Below, one piece after another: positions 16,795 through 26,537 of a stretch of DNA of 44,692 bases; position 1 is the stretch's first letter, and each line of letters starts with the position of its first letter. A program made the translations under genes and the position numbers. This stretch comes from Neptunicoccus sediminis (lineage in GTDB: Bacteria > Pseudomonadota > Alphaproteobacteria > Rhodobacterales > Rhodobacteraceae), in NCBI RefSeq assembly GCF_001719615.1, contig NZ_MDVX01000020.1, positions 1 through 44,692 of the forward strand, written 5' to 3'. The notes under the pieces were generated by a model. The model worked only from the letters and a program-made list of their open reading frames with translations. It did not search any database and was not told where the DNA came from.

Positions 16795-17250
16795 ATGAAC
16801 GCAGCCTATCTGAACACGCCCGTCGGCACCCTGACGCTGATCGCACAAGATGACGCGATTACCGGACTTGTGTGGGACCGCAGACAGGACGGTCCCTGCA
16901 CGCCACTGTTGCAGGAGGGGCTTGACCAGCTTTCCGCCTATTTTGACGGGCGGCTTGCGCAGTTTGACCTGCCCCTCGCGCCTGCGGGCACAGAGTTCCA
17001 ACAGCAGGTCTACACCGCCATGTCCGCGATTCCCCGTGGGGAGACCCTAAGCTATGGCGATATTGCAACAGCCCTTGGCGTGTCACCGCAACCCGTGGGG
17101 CAAGCCTGTGGCTCCAACCCCATTCCCGTGATCATCCCCTGTCACCGCGTGGTTGGCACCGGCCATCTGGGTGGATTTTCCGGCGCAGGCGGGGTGGAAA
17201 CCAAAGTTAAACTGCTGCAAGGCGAAGGTGCCTATTCCCTGCTGATCTGA
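16795..17250 (+). CDS. ogt: Methylated-DNA-[protein]-cysteine S-methyltransferase
   Basis: 151 aa from ATG 16795 (MNAAYLNTPVGTLTL). A suicide repair enzyme that transfers alkyl groups from O6-alkylguanine to its own cysteine. The active site is Cys116 in VIIPCHRVVGTG, with the helix-turn-helix DNA-binding segment IPRGETLSYGDIATALG and the asparagine hinge GSNPIP. The short N-terminal domain makes it Ogt-like rather than Ada-like. The longer frame to 16660 runs into the palindrome array and is not coding-like. The EamA gene follows after 10 bases. Whether the palindromes control it is untested. Confidence 0.92.
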   Translation: MNAAYLNTPVGTLTLIAQDDAITGLVWDRRQDGPCTPLLQEGLDQLSAYFDGRLAQFDLPLAPAGTEFQQQVYTAMSAIPRGETLSYGDIATALGVSPQPVGQACGSNPIPVIIPCHRVVGTGHLGGFSGAGGVETKVKLLQGEGAYSLLI

Positions 17251-17260
17251 AAGTTCGCCT

Positions 17261-18097
17261 ATGTCCGTCGCCGTCTTTGCCGCCGTTTTGTTCGCGGCCC
17301 TGCTTCATGCCAGTTGGAACGCCATAGTCAAGTTCGGAGAGGACAAGTTTCAGGGCATGGTCCTTTTGTCCATTTCCCACGGTCTGATCGGTTTGGTGAT
17401 GATTGCAGTCTTTCCCGCGCCGGCACGGGAGTCGTGGTGGCTGCTTGCGGGATCGGTGCTGTGTCATCTGATCTACAAATCCTTCCTGACCATCGCATAT
17501 ATGCGCGGCGATCTCAGCCGTGTTTATCCCATCGCCCGAGGCACAGCGCCGATGATTGTGCTGGGGGTCAGCCTGTTGATTCTGCCCGATGTCGTCACCG
17601 GCACACAGGTCGGGGGGATTTTACTGGTGGGGCTTGGGATCGTTCTGATGGCGAAAGGGGTGTTCACCCACGGCGAGGAACGGGCCCTTATTCCTTATGC
17701 GTTGATGGCCGCGATTGGTACGGCGGGGTATTCGCTGTTTGACGGGATGGGCGCGCGCGCGTCCGGTCATGCCTCGGGCTTTGTCGCTTGGCTGTTCTTT
17801 CTTGACGCCTTCCTGTTTACCCTTGGCGGGCTTGCCCTGCGCGGGCGTGCGGTGCTGCCCCGATCGGGGCGGGTCTGGGCGCTCGGGATGGTTGCGGGGC
17901 TGGCCTCGGTCGTTGCGTACTGGATTGCTGTTTGGGCCATGACGGTCGCCCCCATCGCGGTTGTCACGGCGCTCAGAGAGGTCTCGGTGCTGTTTGCGGT
18001 GCTGATCGGGATATTCTTTTTTAAAGACAGGGCAGACGCCGGCAAGTTGCTTGCCGCCGTCGTCATCGTCCTTGGTGTGATCGCGATCCGGATTTGA
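17261..18097 (+). CDS. EamA/DMT family transporter
   Basis: 278 aa with about ten hydrophobic segments arranged as two EamA repeats (drug/metabolite transporter superfamily). The first half opens with AVLFAALLHASWNAIVKFG and ends near the GVFTHGEE loop; the second half starts at LIPYALMAAIGTAGYSLFDG and ends with LLAAVVIVLGVIAIRI. APIAVVTALREVSVLFAVLIG is the typical conserved segment before the last helices. Substrate unknown. It is 10 bases after ogt, so likely co-transcribed, and converges with pcs. Confidence 0.87.
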   Translation: MSVAVFAAVLFAALLHASWNAIVKFGEDKFQGMVLLSISHGLIGLVMIAVFPAPARESWWLLAGSVLCHLIYKSFLTIAYMRGDLSRVYPIARGTAPMIVLGVSLLILPDVVTGTQVGGILLVGLGIVLMAKGVFTHGEERALIPYALMAAIGTAGYSLFDGMGARASGHASGFVAWLFFLDAFLFTLGGLALRGRAVLPRSGRVWALGMVAGLASVVAYWIAVWAMTVAPIAVVTALREVSVLFAVLIGIFFFKDRADAGKLLAAVVIVLGVIAIRI

Positions 18098-18110
18098 ACC
18101 GCGGTCTACA

Positions 18111-18815
18111 TCAGGCTTTTTGCGGAAAGATCTGTTGCAGGATACCGGCCAGCAGCAGATAGATGCTGGTGCCGGCCAGAACCACTGTCACCAGCGGGCC
18201 GGGGTGGAAGTCCACCCAAGCCGCGATGCCCGCAGCAGCAGTCCAGACCAGCGCCACAGGCAGGCTCAACCAGCGCCAGCGTTCGGTGCGCACCGGATGG
18301 ATGAATTTCAGCGGCGTAAACATGGTGATCGCGCAGGCGACCACCAGAAACAGCGTCACCCAGAAATTCGGCTCGGTGGCAAAGATTACCAAAATCAGCA
18401 TGTTCCACGTGGCCGGAAAGCCTGAAAAACTGTTGTCTTTGGTCTTCATCCGCGTATCCACCATATACAGCGCAGAGGTGAAGGTGATGACAAGAATGCA
18501 CAGCCAGCCGGTCCAGTCGGGCAGCAGCCCGCTCTGGAACAGGGCAAAAGCGGGGATGAAGATATAGGTCAGATAATCAATGATCAGATCGAGCACCACG
18601 CCGTCATATTGTGGAGAGTGGGTTTTCACATCATATTTCCGCGCCAGAGGCCCGTCGATCCCGTCCACAATAAAGGCCACCACCAGCCAGAGGAACATCA
18701 TGTCCCATTTGGCTTCTGCGGCGGCAAGCATGGCGAGCATGGCAAACACCGCGCCGGTGGCAGTAAAAAGATGAACGGAAAGAGCTTTGATCTGATGTGT
18801 CATGGGCGGCTTCAT
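18111..18815 (-). CDS. pcs: Phosphatidylcholine synthase
   Basis: About 234 aa. Pcs joins choline and CDP-diacylglycerol directly to make phosphatidylcholine, a route found mainly in alphaproteobacteria and symbionts. The CDP-alcohol phosphotransferase motif is complete: DGIDGPLARKYDV followed by GVVLDLIIDYLTY with the catalytic Asp residues. About eight hydrophobic segments are seen, with VHLFTATGAVFAMLAMLAAA near the start. Start choice is unclear: ATG 18815 and ATG 18803 are both possible and TTG 18830 is less likely; none has a strong ribosome site. Confidence 0.9.
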   Translation of the reverse strand: MKPPMTHQIKALSVHLFTATGAVFAMLAMLAAAEAKWDMMFLWLVVAFIVDGIDGPLARKYDVKTHSPQYDGVVLDLIIDYLTYIFIPAFALFQSGLLPDWTGWLCILVITFTSALYMVDTRMKTKDNSFSGFPATWNMLILVIFATEPNFWVTLFLVVACAITMFTPLKFIHPVRTERWRWLSLPVALVWTAAAGIAAWVDFHPGPLVTVVLAGTSIYLLLAGILQQIFPQKA

Positions 18816-18841
18816 ATAGATTTTTGTCAATAAGGCGACGA

Positions 18842-19762
18842 TTATCCGCCTTTCGGGTGGGCTTTTCTGTAGACGGCCATCAAATGGGCCTGATCCAAAG
18901 CGGTATAGGCTTGGGTCGTCGAAAGCGAGGCATGGCCCAGCAATTCCTGTATTGCACGCAAATCTCCGCCGGCTTCCAGAAGGTGTGTGGCAAAGGAATG
19001 ACGCATGGCGTGGGGGGTTGCCGTGGCTGGCAGACCAAGCTGCATGCGCGTCTGTTCCATCACTTTCTGGATGTGGCGCGGGTTCAGAACCTTGCCCTTT
19101 TTGCCCAGAAACAGCGGCGTGTCGGGGGTATGGCTAAAGGGGCACAGCGCAAGATAGCTGTCGACCGCCTTGCGGGCTGTCGGCAGTACCGGCACGATGC
19201 GGTCCTTGTCCCCCTTACCGCGAATGCGCAGGGTTTCCCCCAGAGGCACCGCAGCGAATGTCAGGCCCAGCGCTTCGGAGATTCGCAGCCCGCACCCGTA
19301 AAGCAGTGTGATTACCGCCGTATCCCGCGCGCCGGTCCAGCCGTCCAGTGTTTGCAACTCTACCGTTTCGATCATGGCCTTTGCCTGATCTTTAGCAACG
19401 GGGCGGGGCAGTTGGGCTTTGAATTTCGGGGCACGGGTCGCCAGCGGTGCGGTGACTTCAACGCCCTCTGCCTCTCCGAGCCAGCGATAAAAGGATTTCA
19501 CGGCCGAAAGCTCCCGCGCGAGGGAACGCGGACCCACACCGCGCCGCCGCTCATGGGCCATCCATGCCCGCATGTCGGTGATTTTAACCGCGCCGAGTTT
19601 GGCTTTCCCCAGATCGCCGCCCAAATGGTTGGCCAGAAATCCGAGAAACCCCGACACGTCCCGCTGATAGGCTTCAACAGTTTTGGCAGAGGCGCCTTGC
19701 AACGCAGTGATACTGGCCAGCCAGCGGCCCAAAAGATCAAAGGCGCCGCTTTGCGCCGACAT
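18842..19762 (-). CDS. xerC: Tyrosine recombinase XerC
   Basis: 306 aa. With XerD it resolves chromosome dimers at dif near the terminus. All catalytic residues are present: Arg160 (GLRISEALGL), Lys near 185 (GKGDKDR), His251 and Arg254 (HAMRHSFATHLL), His277 (LGHASLSTTQ) and Tyr286. The N-terminal SAM-like core-binding domain (about 1-105) is typical. The start overlaps the DUF484 stop (TGATG), the usual alphaproteobacterial DUF484-xerC arrangement, which supports XerC rather than an island integrase. Confidence 0.95.
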   Translation of the reverse strand: MSAQSGAFDLLGRWLASITALQGASAKTVEAYQRDVSGFLGFLANHLGGDLGKAKLGAVKITDMRAWMAHERRRGVGPRSLARELSAVKSFYRWLGEAEGVEVTAPLATRAPKFKAQLPRPVAKDQAKAMIETVELQTLDGWTGARDTAVITLLYGCGLRISEALGLTFAAVPLGETLRIRGKGDKDRIVPVLPTARKAVDSYLALCPFSHTPDTPLFLGKKGKVLNPRHIQKVMEQTRMQLGLPATATPHAMRHSFATHLLEAGGDLRAIQELLGHASLSTTQAYTALDQAHLMAVYRKAHPKGG

Positions 19763-20478
19763 CAGTTTAGCCAGCGGCGCAGCACACGTTCAAAGGCGCT
19801 GGCGAAAAAGACCAGAAGGTCCGCGCCTTTTTGCGGGGTGAACTGGTCGTTGCTGGCAGAGCCGAGCACCAGCATCGCCGGAAGATTGCCCTTGCCCAGA
19901 TCAAGCCGTAGCAGGGCTTCGGATGTCACTTTTTCGGCGGCATCCCCAAAGAGCACCGGATCGGGATCATGTATGGTGCGCAGGGTCACGGGGCGCACCG
20001 ATGTGCTGCGCCCGCGCGAAATGTAATCGTTGACGGCACCCGGGGCGCAGAAACACACACCGCTGCCAAATTCCGCCTGAAGCTGGTCTTCCATATCGGG
20101 CGTTGCTGCCGGACTTTCCAGCACCAGACGGGCCGAAGCCACATTCAGGATGCGGCCCAGTTCGTCCTGAAGGAGAACCAGAAAATCCGCGAAAGTTTTG
20201 GGTTCGAGAATGGCGAGCGTGGCCCGATGAATCTGGTTTGTGCTGGCCAGATTGTCATAGGCCGCAGCGATCACATGGCGGTGGGTGTCTTCCAGCCGGT
20301 TCAGACGGGCCTCGAGCCGCTCCAGCGCGATAGCGCGCAGGTCGATGACATTCTTGCCGCGCGCCACCTCGTCTGCCGAGATAAGCGCGCGCATGATGTC
20401 ACGGTCTTCGAGAACCTGAATAGGGTCGGATAGGATATGTTCACGCACCGCGTCTTGCGGTTTCGCTTGCTCTGCCAT
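19762..20478 (-). CDS. DUF484 family protein
   Basis: 238 aa, GAF-like domain protein of the DUF484 family, typically encoded beside xerC. Features: an N-terminal helix (VREHILSDPIQVLEDRDIM), a coiled-coil region (LERLEARLNRLEDTHRHVIAA) and a GAF-like C-terminal half (residues ~95-235) ending in FTPQKGADLLVFFASAFERVL. Function is unknown. The overlap with xerC implies translational coupling. Confidence 0.88.
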   Translation of the reverse strand: MAEQAKPQDAVREHILSDPIQVLEDRDIMRALISADEVARGKNVIDLRAIALERLEARLNRLEDTHRHVIAAAYDNLASTNQIHRATLAILEPKTFADFLVLLQDELGRILNVASARLVLESPAATPDMEDQLQAEFGSGVCFCAPGAVNDYISRGRSTSVRPVTLRTIHDPDPVLFGDAAEKVTSEALLRLDLGKGNLPAMLVLGSASNDQFTPQKGADLLVFFASAFERVLRRWLN

Positions 20479-20506
20479 TCGCTACGCCTCGTAACTACTG
20501 CGGGTG

Positions 20507-21160
20507 TTACAGGATCTTTTGTCCTGTCTTTGCCCAATCCTTCATAAATGCCTCAAGACCTTGATCTGTCAGAGGATGTTTTGCAAGGTTTTGCAGCACA
20601 TTTGGCGGGGCAGTCACCACATCTGCGCCAATTTTGGCACAATCGGATACGTGGTTAACCGTGCGGATCGACGCTGCCAGGATCTCTGTTTCATAGGCGT
20701 AATTGTCGTAAATCACGCGAATATCCTCAATCAGTTGCAGCCCGTCGGTGTTGATGTCGTCCAGCCGCCCGATGAACGGAGAGATGAAGGAAGCACCCGC
20801 TTTGGCCGCCAGCAGCGCCTGATTTGCCGAGAAACACAGGGTGACATTTACCATAGTGCCTTCTTCGGACAGGGTTTTACAGGTCTTCAAACCGTCCCAA
20901 GTCAGCGGTACTTTCACGGCGATATTTTCCGCGATTTTGGCCAGCTTGCGGCCTTCCTTGATCATGTCGTCATAGTTCAGAGCCACAACCTCGGCGCTGA
21001 CCGGACCGTCAATCATGCCACAGATTTCCTTGGTCACTTCCAGAATGTCACGACCCGATTTCATGATCAGCGAAGGGTTGGTTGTAACGCCATCCACAAA
21101 GCCCAGATCATTCAGTTCAGCGATTGCATCCACATCAGCGGTATCAACAAAAAATTTCAT
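20507..21160 (-). CDS. fsa: Fructose-6-phosphate aldolase / transaldolase-like
   Basis: 217 aa, the short transaldolase subfamily (TalC/FSA). The Schiff-base lysine is Lys83 in [42 protein letters not shown] and the [12 protein letters not shown] strand match the family. Such enzymes are either transaldolases of the pentose phosphate pathway or cleave fructose 6-phosphate to dihydroxyacetone and glyceraldehyde 3-phosphate; sequence alone does not settle which. It is divergent from priA with an 83-base gap. Confidence 0.93.
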   Translation of the reverse strand: MKFFVDTADVDAIAELNDLGFVDGVTTNPSLIMKSGRDILEVTKEICGMIDGPVSAEVVALNYDDMIKEGRKLAKIAENIAVKVPLTWDGLKTCKTLSEEGTMVNVTLCFSANQALLAAKAGASFISPFIGRLDDINTDGLQLIEDIRVIYDNYAYETEILAASIRTVNHVSDCAKIGADVVTAPPNVLQNLAKHPLTDQGLEAFMKDWAKTGQKIL

Positions 21161-21243
21161 CTTTGGGGTTCCTTGTGTCCGGTTGGTTTCTTGCGCGTGG
21201 CTTGCGCAGGTGTCATGTTGGGGTTTATCGCAACACGCCGTGA

Positions 21244-23466
21244 ATGAGAACCCCGCTTATCGTGCCCGAATACACCGATCAAAGCTATTTTGAAGCGGGT
21301 CAGCTTGTGGCTGTCCTGACCACGCAACCGCTTGACCGGCTGCTGGATTACAAGGCTCCTGCGGGGGGCTGTTTTCTGGGCGCCTATGTGGAGGTGCCCC
21401 TTGGTCCGCGCAAGGTGATCGGCGTTGTCTGGGGCGCAGGGCAGGGCGGGTATGACCCGAAGAAAGTCCGCTCTGTCATCGGGGTGATAGACGTGCCCCC
21501 CATGCGGGAAGAAATGCAAAAGTTTCTGGCCCGCGTCGGGGATTACACGCTGACGCCGCTGTCGGCCATGCTGCGGCTGGCGACCCGTGCGCCCGGACTG
21601 ACCGATCCGCCCGGAATGCGCAAGATTTACGGGCTTGGCGATAAGGAACCGGACCGGATGACCCCTGCGCGGGAAAAGGTGATCGGCGTTCTGGAAGACC
21701 ACGGCGGTGTGCGCTTCACCGCGGGGGAGCTGTCCACATTGGCGGGGGTGACGTCCTCGGTGGTGAAGGGTCTGATGAAGCAGGGGGTACTCGTCGAATA
21801 CGAAACCCCGCGCGATCTGCCCTATCCGCATCTGGACGCCCGTCACGCCGGTAAGGAATTGACCGGCGATCAGGCGCGGGTATCGGCGTTGCTGCGGAAT
21901 AAAGTGGCCTCACAGCGCTATGGCACCAGCCTGCTCAAGGGGGTGACGGGATCGGGCAAGACGGAAGTGTACCTTGAGGCGGTGGCCGAATGTCTTGCGC
22001 AGGGGCGGCAGGCTTTGGTGCTTCTGCCGGAGATTGCCCTGACGGTGGAGTTTCTGGACCGCGTAGAGCAACGCTTTGGCGCACGCCCTGCGGAATGGCA
22101 TTCGGGCGTCACCGTGACAGAGCGGCGGCGCTGCTGGCGCATGGTGGGCGAAGGCAAGGCGCAGCTTGTGGTGGGGGCGCGTTCGGCGCTTTACCTGCCG
22201 TTCCAGAATCTGGGGCTGATCGTCGTGGACGAGGAACACGACCAGTCCTACAAGCAGGAAGACGGCGTGCTTTATAATGCGCGGGATATGTCGGTGCTGC
22301 GGGCTTCGATCTGCGGGGCTTCGGTGGTGCTGGCCAGCGCGACGCCGTCGCTTGAAAGCTGGGCCAATGCACGGGCGGGGAAATACGAACGCTTTGATCT
22401 GGCGCAACGGTTCGGCGCGGCAGAACTGCCTGAAATGAAGGCAATTGACCTGCGCAAGGAAGAACTGCCGAGTGGTCGCTGGATTTCCGACAGTCTGGCG
22501 CGGGAGGTGTTTTCGCGGCTGGAGCGCAAGGAACAGTCGCTGCTGTTTCTGAACCGTCGTGGCTATGCGCCGGTGACGGTGTGTCGGGCCTGTGGCCACC
22601 AGATCGGCTGTGACGATTGCGATGCGCGGATGGTGGAACACCGCTTTCAGGGTCGGCTGATGTGCCACCAGTGCGGTGAGACAAAACCGATGCCCGAGGT
22701 ATGTCCCTCCTGTCAGGTGGAAGGCAAGCTGGCAGCGGTCGGTCCGGGGGTGGAGCGTCTGGCCGAAGAAGCGGTCGAACGCTTTCCCGATGCGCGGATT
22801 GCGGTGCTGTCCTCGGATATGTCCATGACCGCGCGGAACCTGAAGGAGCGGATCAAATCCATTGCAGAGGGCGAGGCGGATATTATCATCGGAACACAGC
22901 TTGTGGCCAAAGGGCATAACTTTCCGCTGCTGACCTGCGTGGGTGTGATTGATGCGGATCTGGGGCTGCAAGGCAGTGATCTGCGTGCGGCGGAGCGGAC
23001 GTTTCAGTTGATCCGGCAGGTGGCAGGTCGGGCGGGGCGCGCTGATAAGAAAGGCACGGCCTATATCCAGACCCTGCAACCGGAGCATCCGGTGATACAG
23101 GCGATTCTGACCGGCGACGAAGAGGATTTCTGGGCCGCCGAAGCTGCCCAGCGCGAACAGGCTGGCGTGCCACCTTTCGGGCGGATGGCGGGGATCGTGC
23201 TGTCAGGGCCGGATCTGGCGCAGGTGTTTGACGTGGCGCAATATATGGTGCGCAACGCTGATCCGCTGCGCCGGATCAATGCGGAAATCTTCGGACCTGC
23301 GCCGGCACCCATTGCCCGTGTGCGGGGCCGCCACCGCGTGCGTATTCTGGTCAAGGCGGATAAAGGCACCGTGCTGCAACCCGCGCTGGCCGCCTGGTAT
23401 GCCAGCATAAAGCCGCCCAATAATCTGCGCATCAGCATAGATATCGACCCCCAGACCTTCTATTAA
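21244..23466 (+). CDS. priA: Primosomal protein N' (replication restart helicase PriA)
   Basis: 740 aa, a 3'-5' helicase that reloads the replisome at stalled forks. The N-terminal 3'-DNA-binding domain ([16 protein letters not shown]) is followed by the helicase core: Walker A GVTGSGKT with Lys239, the DEEH box ([15 protein letters not shown]), SATPSLES, and the helicase C region ending [12 protein letters not shown]. Zinc-binding cysteines ([27 protein letters not shown]) form the two sites needed for primosome assembly. Length is normal. The start ATG 21244 is divergent from fsa. Confidence 0.96.
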   Translation: MRTPLIVPEYTDQSYFEAGQLVAVLTTQPLDRLLDYKAPAGGCFLGAYVEVPLGPRKVIGVVWGAGQGGYDPKKVRSVIGVIDVPPMREEMQKFLARVGDYTLTPLSAMLRLATRAPGLTDPPGMRKIYGLGDKEPDRMTPAREKVIGVLEDHGGVRFTAGELSTLAGVTSSVVKGLMKQGVLVEYETPRDLPYPHLDARHAGKELTGDQARVSALLRNKVASQRYGTSLLKGVTGSGKTEVYLEAVAECLAQGRQALVLLPEIALTVEFLDRVEQRFGARPAEWHSGVTVTERRRCWRMVGEGKAQLVVGARSALYLPFQNLGLIVVDEEHDQSYKQEDGVLYNARDMSVLRASICGASVVLASATPSLESWANARAGKYERFDLAQRFGAAELPEMKAIDLRKEELPSGRWISDSLAREVFSRLERKEQSLLFLNRRGYAPVTVCRACGHQIGCDDCDARMVEHRFQGRLMCHQCGETKPMPEVCPSCQVEGKLAAVGPGVERLAEEAVERFPDARIAVLSSDMSMTARNLKERIKSIAEGEADIIIGTQLVAKGHNFPLLTCVGVIDADLGLQGSDLRAAERTFQLIRQVAGRAGRADKKGTAYIQTLQPEHPVIQAILTGDEEDFWAAEAAQREQAGVPPFGRMAGIVLSGPDLAQVFDVAQYMVRNADPLRRINAEIFGPAPAPIARVRGRHRVRILVKADKGTVLQPALAAWYASIKPPNNLRISIDIDPQTFY

Positions 23467-23517
23467 AGCCTATTAATGCTTTATCAGGGGGGGCTGCGCC
23501 GCTAAACACGGGCGCAG
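23464..23517 (+). repeat. Two stem-loops in the priA-hisC gap
   Basis: TAAAGC (23464-23469) pairs with GCTTTA (23478-23483), overlapping the priA stop. CTGCGCC (23494-23500) pairs with GGCGCAG (23511-23517). Neither has a T-tract. They may damp read-through from priA or act in the hisC leader; no attenuator peptide is visible. Confidence 0.4.
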
Positions 23518-23539
23518 AATACCAAAAGGATAACGTGAG

Positions 23540-24631
23540 ATGACGGCGCGCATTCAGCCACAACCGGGCATTATGGACATCGAACTTTACGTGGGTGGCA
23601 AGGCCCATGTGGATGGTGTGTCCAATACGGTAAAGCTCAGCAGTAACGAAAACCCGTGGGGCGCAAGCGAGAAGGCCAAGCAAGCCTATCGTTCCGTTGC
23701 GGGCAATTTGCATGTCTATCCGTCCTCCGATCACAGCGCGTTGCGTGCGGCCATCGCCAAGGTGCATGATCTGGATGCAGAGCGGATCATCTGCTGTAAC
23801 GGCTCGGACGAGCTGATTTCCTTTCTGTGTCAGGCTTATGCGGGGACAGGGGACGAAGTTCTGTTCACCGAACACGGCTTTCTGATGTATAAACTCTGTG
23901 CGCAAGCGGCAGGCGCAACGCCTGTTTCCGTGCGTGAAACAGAACGGACCACGGATGTGGATGCCCTGCTGGACGCGGCGAACGAGAATACCAAGCTGGT
24001 GTTCATCGCCAATCCCAACAATCCCACCGGCACGATGATCTCCGAAGCAGAGGTCGCGCGGCTGGCAGACGGGCTGCCCGAACAGGCGCTTTTGGTGCTG
24101 GACGGGGCCTATGCAGAGTTTGTCGAAGGGTTTGACGGGCACGCGGCACTGGTGGAGCAGCGCGACAACATCTTCATGACCCGCACCTTTTCCAAGATCT
24201 ACGGGCTGGGCGGTGTGCGGATGGGCTGGGGCTATGGTCCGGCAGAGATCGTGAACACGCTGCAACGGGTGCGCGGTCCGTTCAACGTCAACGCCGGTGC
24301 GCTTGCCGCAGCTGAAGCCGCCATGCTGGATGTGGACTACACGGCCAAATGTCAGGATCTGAACAGCCAGTGGCGCGATTATCTGCAAACAGAGCTGACC
24401 GCGCTGGGCATAGCTTGTGATCCGTCTCTGGGGAATTTCGTGCTTGCCCGTTTCGGATCAGAGGCCGAGGCCGATGCGGCGGACCGCGCGCTCGGGGCTG
24501 AAGGGCTGATCGTGCGGGCGGTGAAAAGTTACGGCCTGCCAGAGTGTCTGCGGATTACCGTGGGCAAGGGGGCCGATTGCAAACGTGTGATCGCTGTTCT
24601 TTCCGTCTTTAAGGAAGGCTGGGAAGAATGA
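23540..24631 (+). CDS. hisC: Histidinol-phosphate aminotransferase
   Basis: 363 aa, PLP-dependent class I/II fold. It converts imidazole acetol phosphate to histidinol phosphate and in alphaproteobacteria often also serves aromatic amino acid synthesis. LSSNENPWGAS, the PLP-binding NPNNPTGTMIS and LDGAYAEF, and Lys219 in TFSKIYGLGGVRMGW are present. The stop overlaps the tyrC ATG (ATGA), and pairing with prephenate dehydrogenase supports an aromatic transaminase role. AAGGA lies nine bases before ATG. Confidence 0.93.
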   Translation: MTARIQPQPGIMDIELYVGGKAHVDGVSNTVKLSSNENPWGASEKAKQAYRSVAGNLHVYPSSDHSALRAAIAKVHDLDAERIICCNGSDELISFLCQAYAGTGDEVLFTEHGFLMYKLCAQAAGATPVSVRETERTTDVDALLDAANENTKLVFIANPNNPTGTMISEAEVARLADGLPEQALLVLDGAYAEFVEGFDGHAALVEQRDNIFMTRTFSKIYGLGGVRMGWGYGPAEIVNTLQRVRGPFNVNAGALAAAEAAMLDVDYTAKCQDLNSQWRDYLQTELTALGIACDPSLGNFVLARFGSEAEADAADRALGAEGLIVRAVKSYGLPECLRITVGKGADCKRVIAVLSVFKEGWEE

Positions 24632-25551
24632 CGCAGCTTTACAACAAAGTCGCCCTGATCGGGCTGGGGCTGATCGCGGGGTCGATGGCGCGGGCCATGC
24701 GCCGAGCAGGTCTGGCCGGTCAGATCGTCGGCCACGCCCGATCTGCAGAAACACGGGCGACTGCGCTCGACATCGGGTTGGTGGATGACGTGTTTGACAC
24801 CGCCGCGGAGGCTGTACAGGGCGCGGATCTGGTGGTGCTCTGTGTGCCGGTCGGGGTGATGGGTGCAGTCGCGCAGGAAATCGCCCCACATCTGGCGCAG
24901 GATGCCACGGTTTCGGATGTGGGGTCGGTCAAGAAAGCCATCATTGATGCGGTGCAGCCCCATATGCCCGATCATGTCCATTTCATTCCGGCACATCCGC
25001 TTGCAGGGACGGAACACTCCGGCCCCCACGCTGGCTTTGCCGATTTGTTCAAGAACCGCTGGTGCCTTTTCACCCCGCTGCCGGATACCGATCCCGCCTA
25101 TGTGGAACGGTTGCAAAAACTTTGGTCCTTGATGGGCGCGAATGTTGAGCAAATGGATGCAGAACACCATGACCTTGTGCTGGCTGTCACAAGTCATACG
25201 CCGCATCTGATCGCCTATACCATGGTGGGTGTGGCCGATGATCTGCAACGGGTGGCCAATAAGGAAGTCATTGATTTCTCTGCTGCGGGTTTTCGCGATT
25301 TCACGCGGATCGCGGCCTCTGATCCGACCATGTGGCGGGATGTGTTCCTCAATAACAAAGAAGCAACTTTGGAAATTCTCGGGCGTTTCACCGAAGAACT
25401 GTTCGATCTACAACGGGCCATCCGGCGCGGTGACGGAGAGCAGTTGTTCGACCATTTCACGCGCACCCGTGCGATCCGCCGCAGCATCATTGATGCGGGG
25501 CAGGACACGGATGCGCCGGACTTCGGGCGCGGCCCGAAACTGGGAGACTGA
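24628..25551 (+). CDS. tyrC: Prephenate/arogenate dehydrogenase
   Basis: 307 aa. It oxidises prephenate or arogenate in tyrosine synthesis, with NAD(P). The Rossmann motif is VALIGLGLIAGSMARAMRRA, and a conserved DVGSVKKAI precedes the active-site AHPLAGTEHSGP. The helical C-terminal dimer domain includes SHTPHLIAYTMV and GFRDFTRIAASDP. It starts in the hisC stop and is followed three bases later by the extensin-like gene. Substrate choice (prephenate or arogenate) is not shown. Confidence 0.93.
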   Translation: MTQLYNKVALIGLGLIAGSMARAMRRAGLAGQIVGHARSAETRATALDIGLVDDVFDTAAEAVQGADLVVLCVPVGVMGAVAQEIAPHLAQDATVSDVGSVKKAIIDAVQPHMPDHVHFIPAHPLAGTEHSGPHAGFADLFKNRWCLFTPLPDTDPAYVERLQKLWSLMGANVEQMDAEHHDLVLAVTSHTPHLIAYTMVGVADDLQRVANKEVIDFSAAGFRDFTRIAASDPTMWRDVFLNNKEATLEILGRFTEELFDLQRAIRRGDGEQLFDHFTRTRAIRRSIIDAGQDTDAPDFGRGPKLGD

Positions 25552-25553
25552 AC

Positions 25554-26516
25554 ATGACGCGATGGCGGATACCCTTGATGGCCTGTGCAATCGCAATCGC
25601 AGGGGCCGCTGTCGCGCAAACTTCACAAGACCGCCCGCAGTTGCGTCCCCTGTCGCTAGCGCAGAAATTCAATCGCAGCGGTGCGCCCCTTGTTGCACCC
25701 CGCCCGCAATTGCGCCGCTTTGATACGGGACGGACAGCCTCCAGCATTGCGGTGCAAAAGGTGGTTCTGGAACAGACGATCACCGAAGACGTGGTGATGC
25801 AGAAACTGACCAAAGCCGCGGTTGTGACCACCGGAATGGATGCGGGGGACGGGATCGGGCAGACCGTGACCCTGTCTTCCCGTCAGATCGTAGCGGACGG
25901 TCTGGCCAAGTCCCCGCGTCCGCAGACCCGACCGAAAGATTTGCAACTGGCCATGTCGGTGCGCAAGGATCGCGGTGCAAAATACAGCAAGAAGGGCTCT
26001 GTTTGCGGTTTGCGCGGCATTCGGGGCTATTCTGTGAAACGGGTGCGCGGCAAGGGCGCTTGCGGCATTGCGAAACCTGTGAAGGTTTCCGAGATCGACG
26101 GCGTTAAACTGTCCCGCGAGGCATTGATCGGTTGTGATGCGGCCCGTGCGCTTTATCGCTGGGTGCATGATTCCGCGAAGCCGACCGTGGGCAACAAAGG
26201 CGGCGGGCTGGCCCAGATACAGGTTGTTGCCAGCTACGCCTGCCGCAACCGCAACAGTGCCAAACGGGGAAAGCTGTCCGAACATGCCAAGGGCAATGCG
26301 GTGGATATTGCGGGTTTCGTGCTAAAGAACGGCACCAGCATGAGCGTGCTGCGCGGCTGGCGTTCCGGAGAGGACGGGCCAACCCTGAAACGCCTGCACA
26401 AAACGGCCTGTGGTCCGTTTCGAACCGTACTTGGCCCCAAGGCGAACCGCTTCCACCTTGACCATTTCCACTTTGACGTGGCCAAGCATCGTGGCGGCGG
26501 GGCCTATTGCCGCTAG
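25554..26516 (+). CDS. Extensin-like C-terminal domain protein
   Basis: 320 aa, secreted or periplasmic. The first 21 residues form a signal peptide ending near AGAAVA. A basic, Pro/Arg-rich region follows (about 25-140). The C-terminal half (about 150-320) is the extensin-like domain: CGLRGIRGYSVKR, the Cys-rich core, SEHAKGNAVDIAGF and HLDHFHFDVAK, which resemble metal-dependent LAS-type peptidoglycan endopeptidases. It may cleave peptidoglycan, but no activity is established for this family member. It follows tyrC with a 2-base gap and converges with the DUF2125 gene. Confidence 0.85.
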   Translation: MTRWRIPLMACAIAIAGAAVAQTSQDRPQLRPLSLAQKFNRSGAPLVAPRPQLRRFDTGRTASSIAVQKVVLEQTITEDVVMQKLTKAAVVTTGMDAGDGIGQTVTLSSRQIVADGLAKSPRPQTRPKDLQLAMSVRKDRGAKYSKKGSVCGLRGIRGYSVKRVRGKGACGIAKPVKVSEIDGVKLSREALIGCDAARALYRWVHDSAKPTVGNKGGGLAQIQVVASYACRNRNSAKRGKLSEHAKGNAVDIAGFVLKNGTSMSVLRGWRSGEDGPTLKRLHKTACGPFRTVLGPKANRFHLDHFHFDVAKHRGGGAYCR

Positions 26517-26537
26517 ACCCTGCGCCGTGTGTTGCGG

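Noticed and set aside
23494-23517. His-leader attenuator before hisC
   Set aside because: There is no histidine-rich leader peptide and no T-tract.
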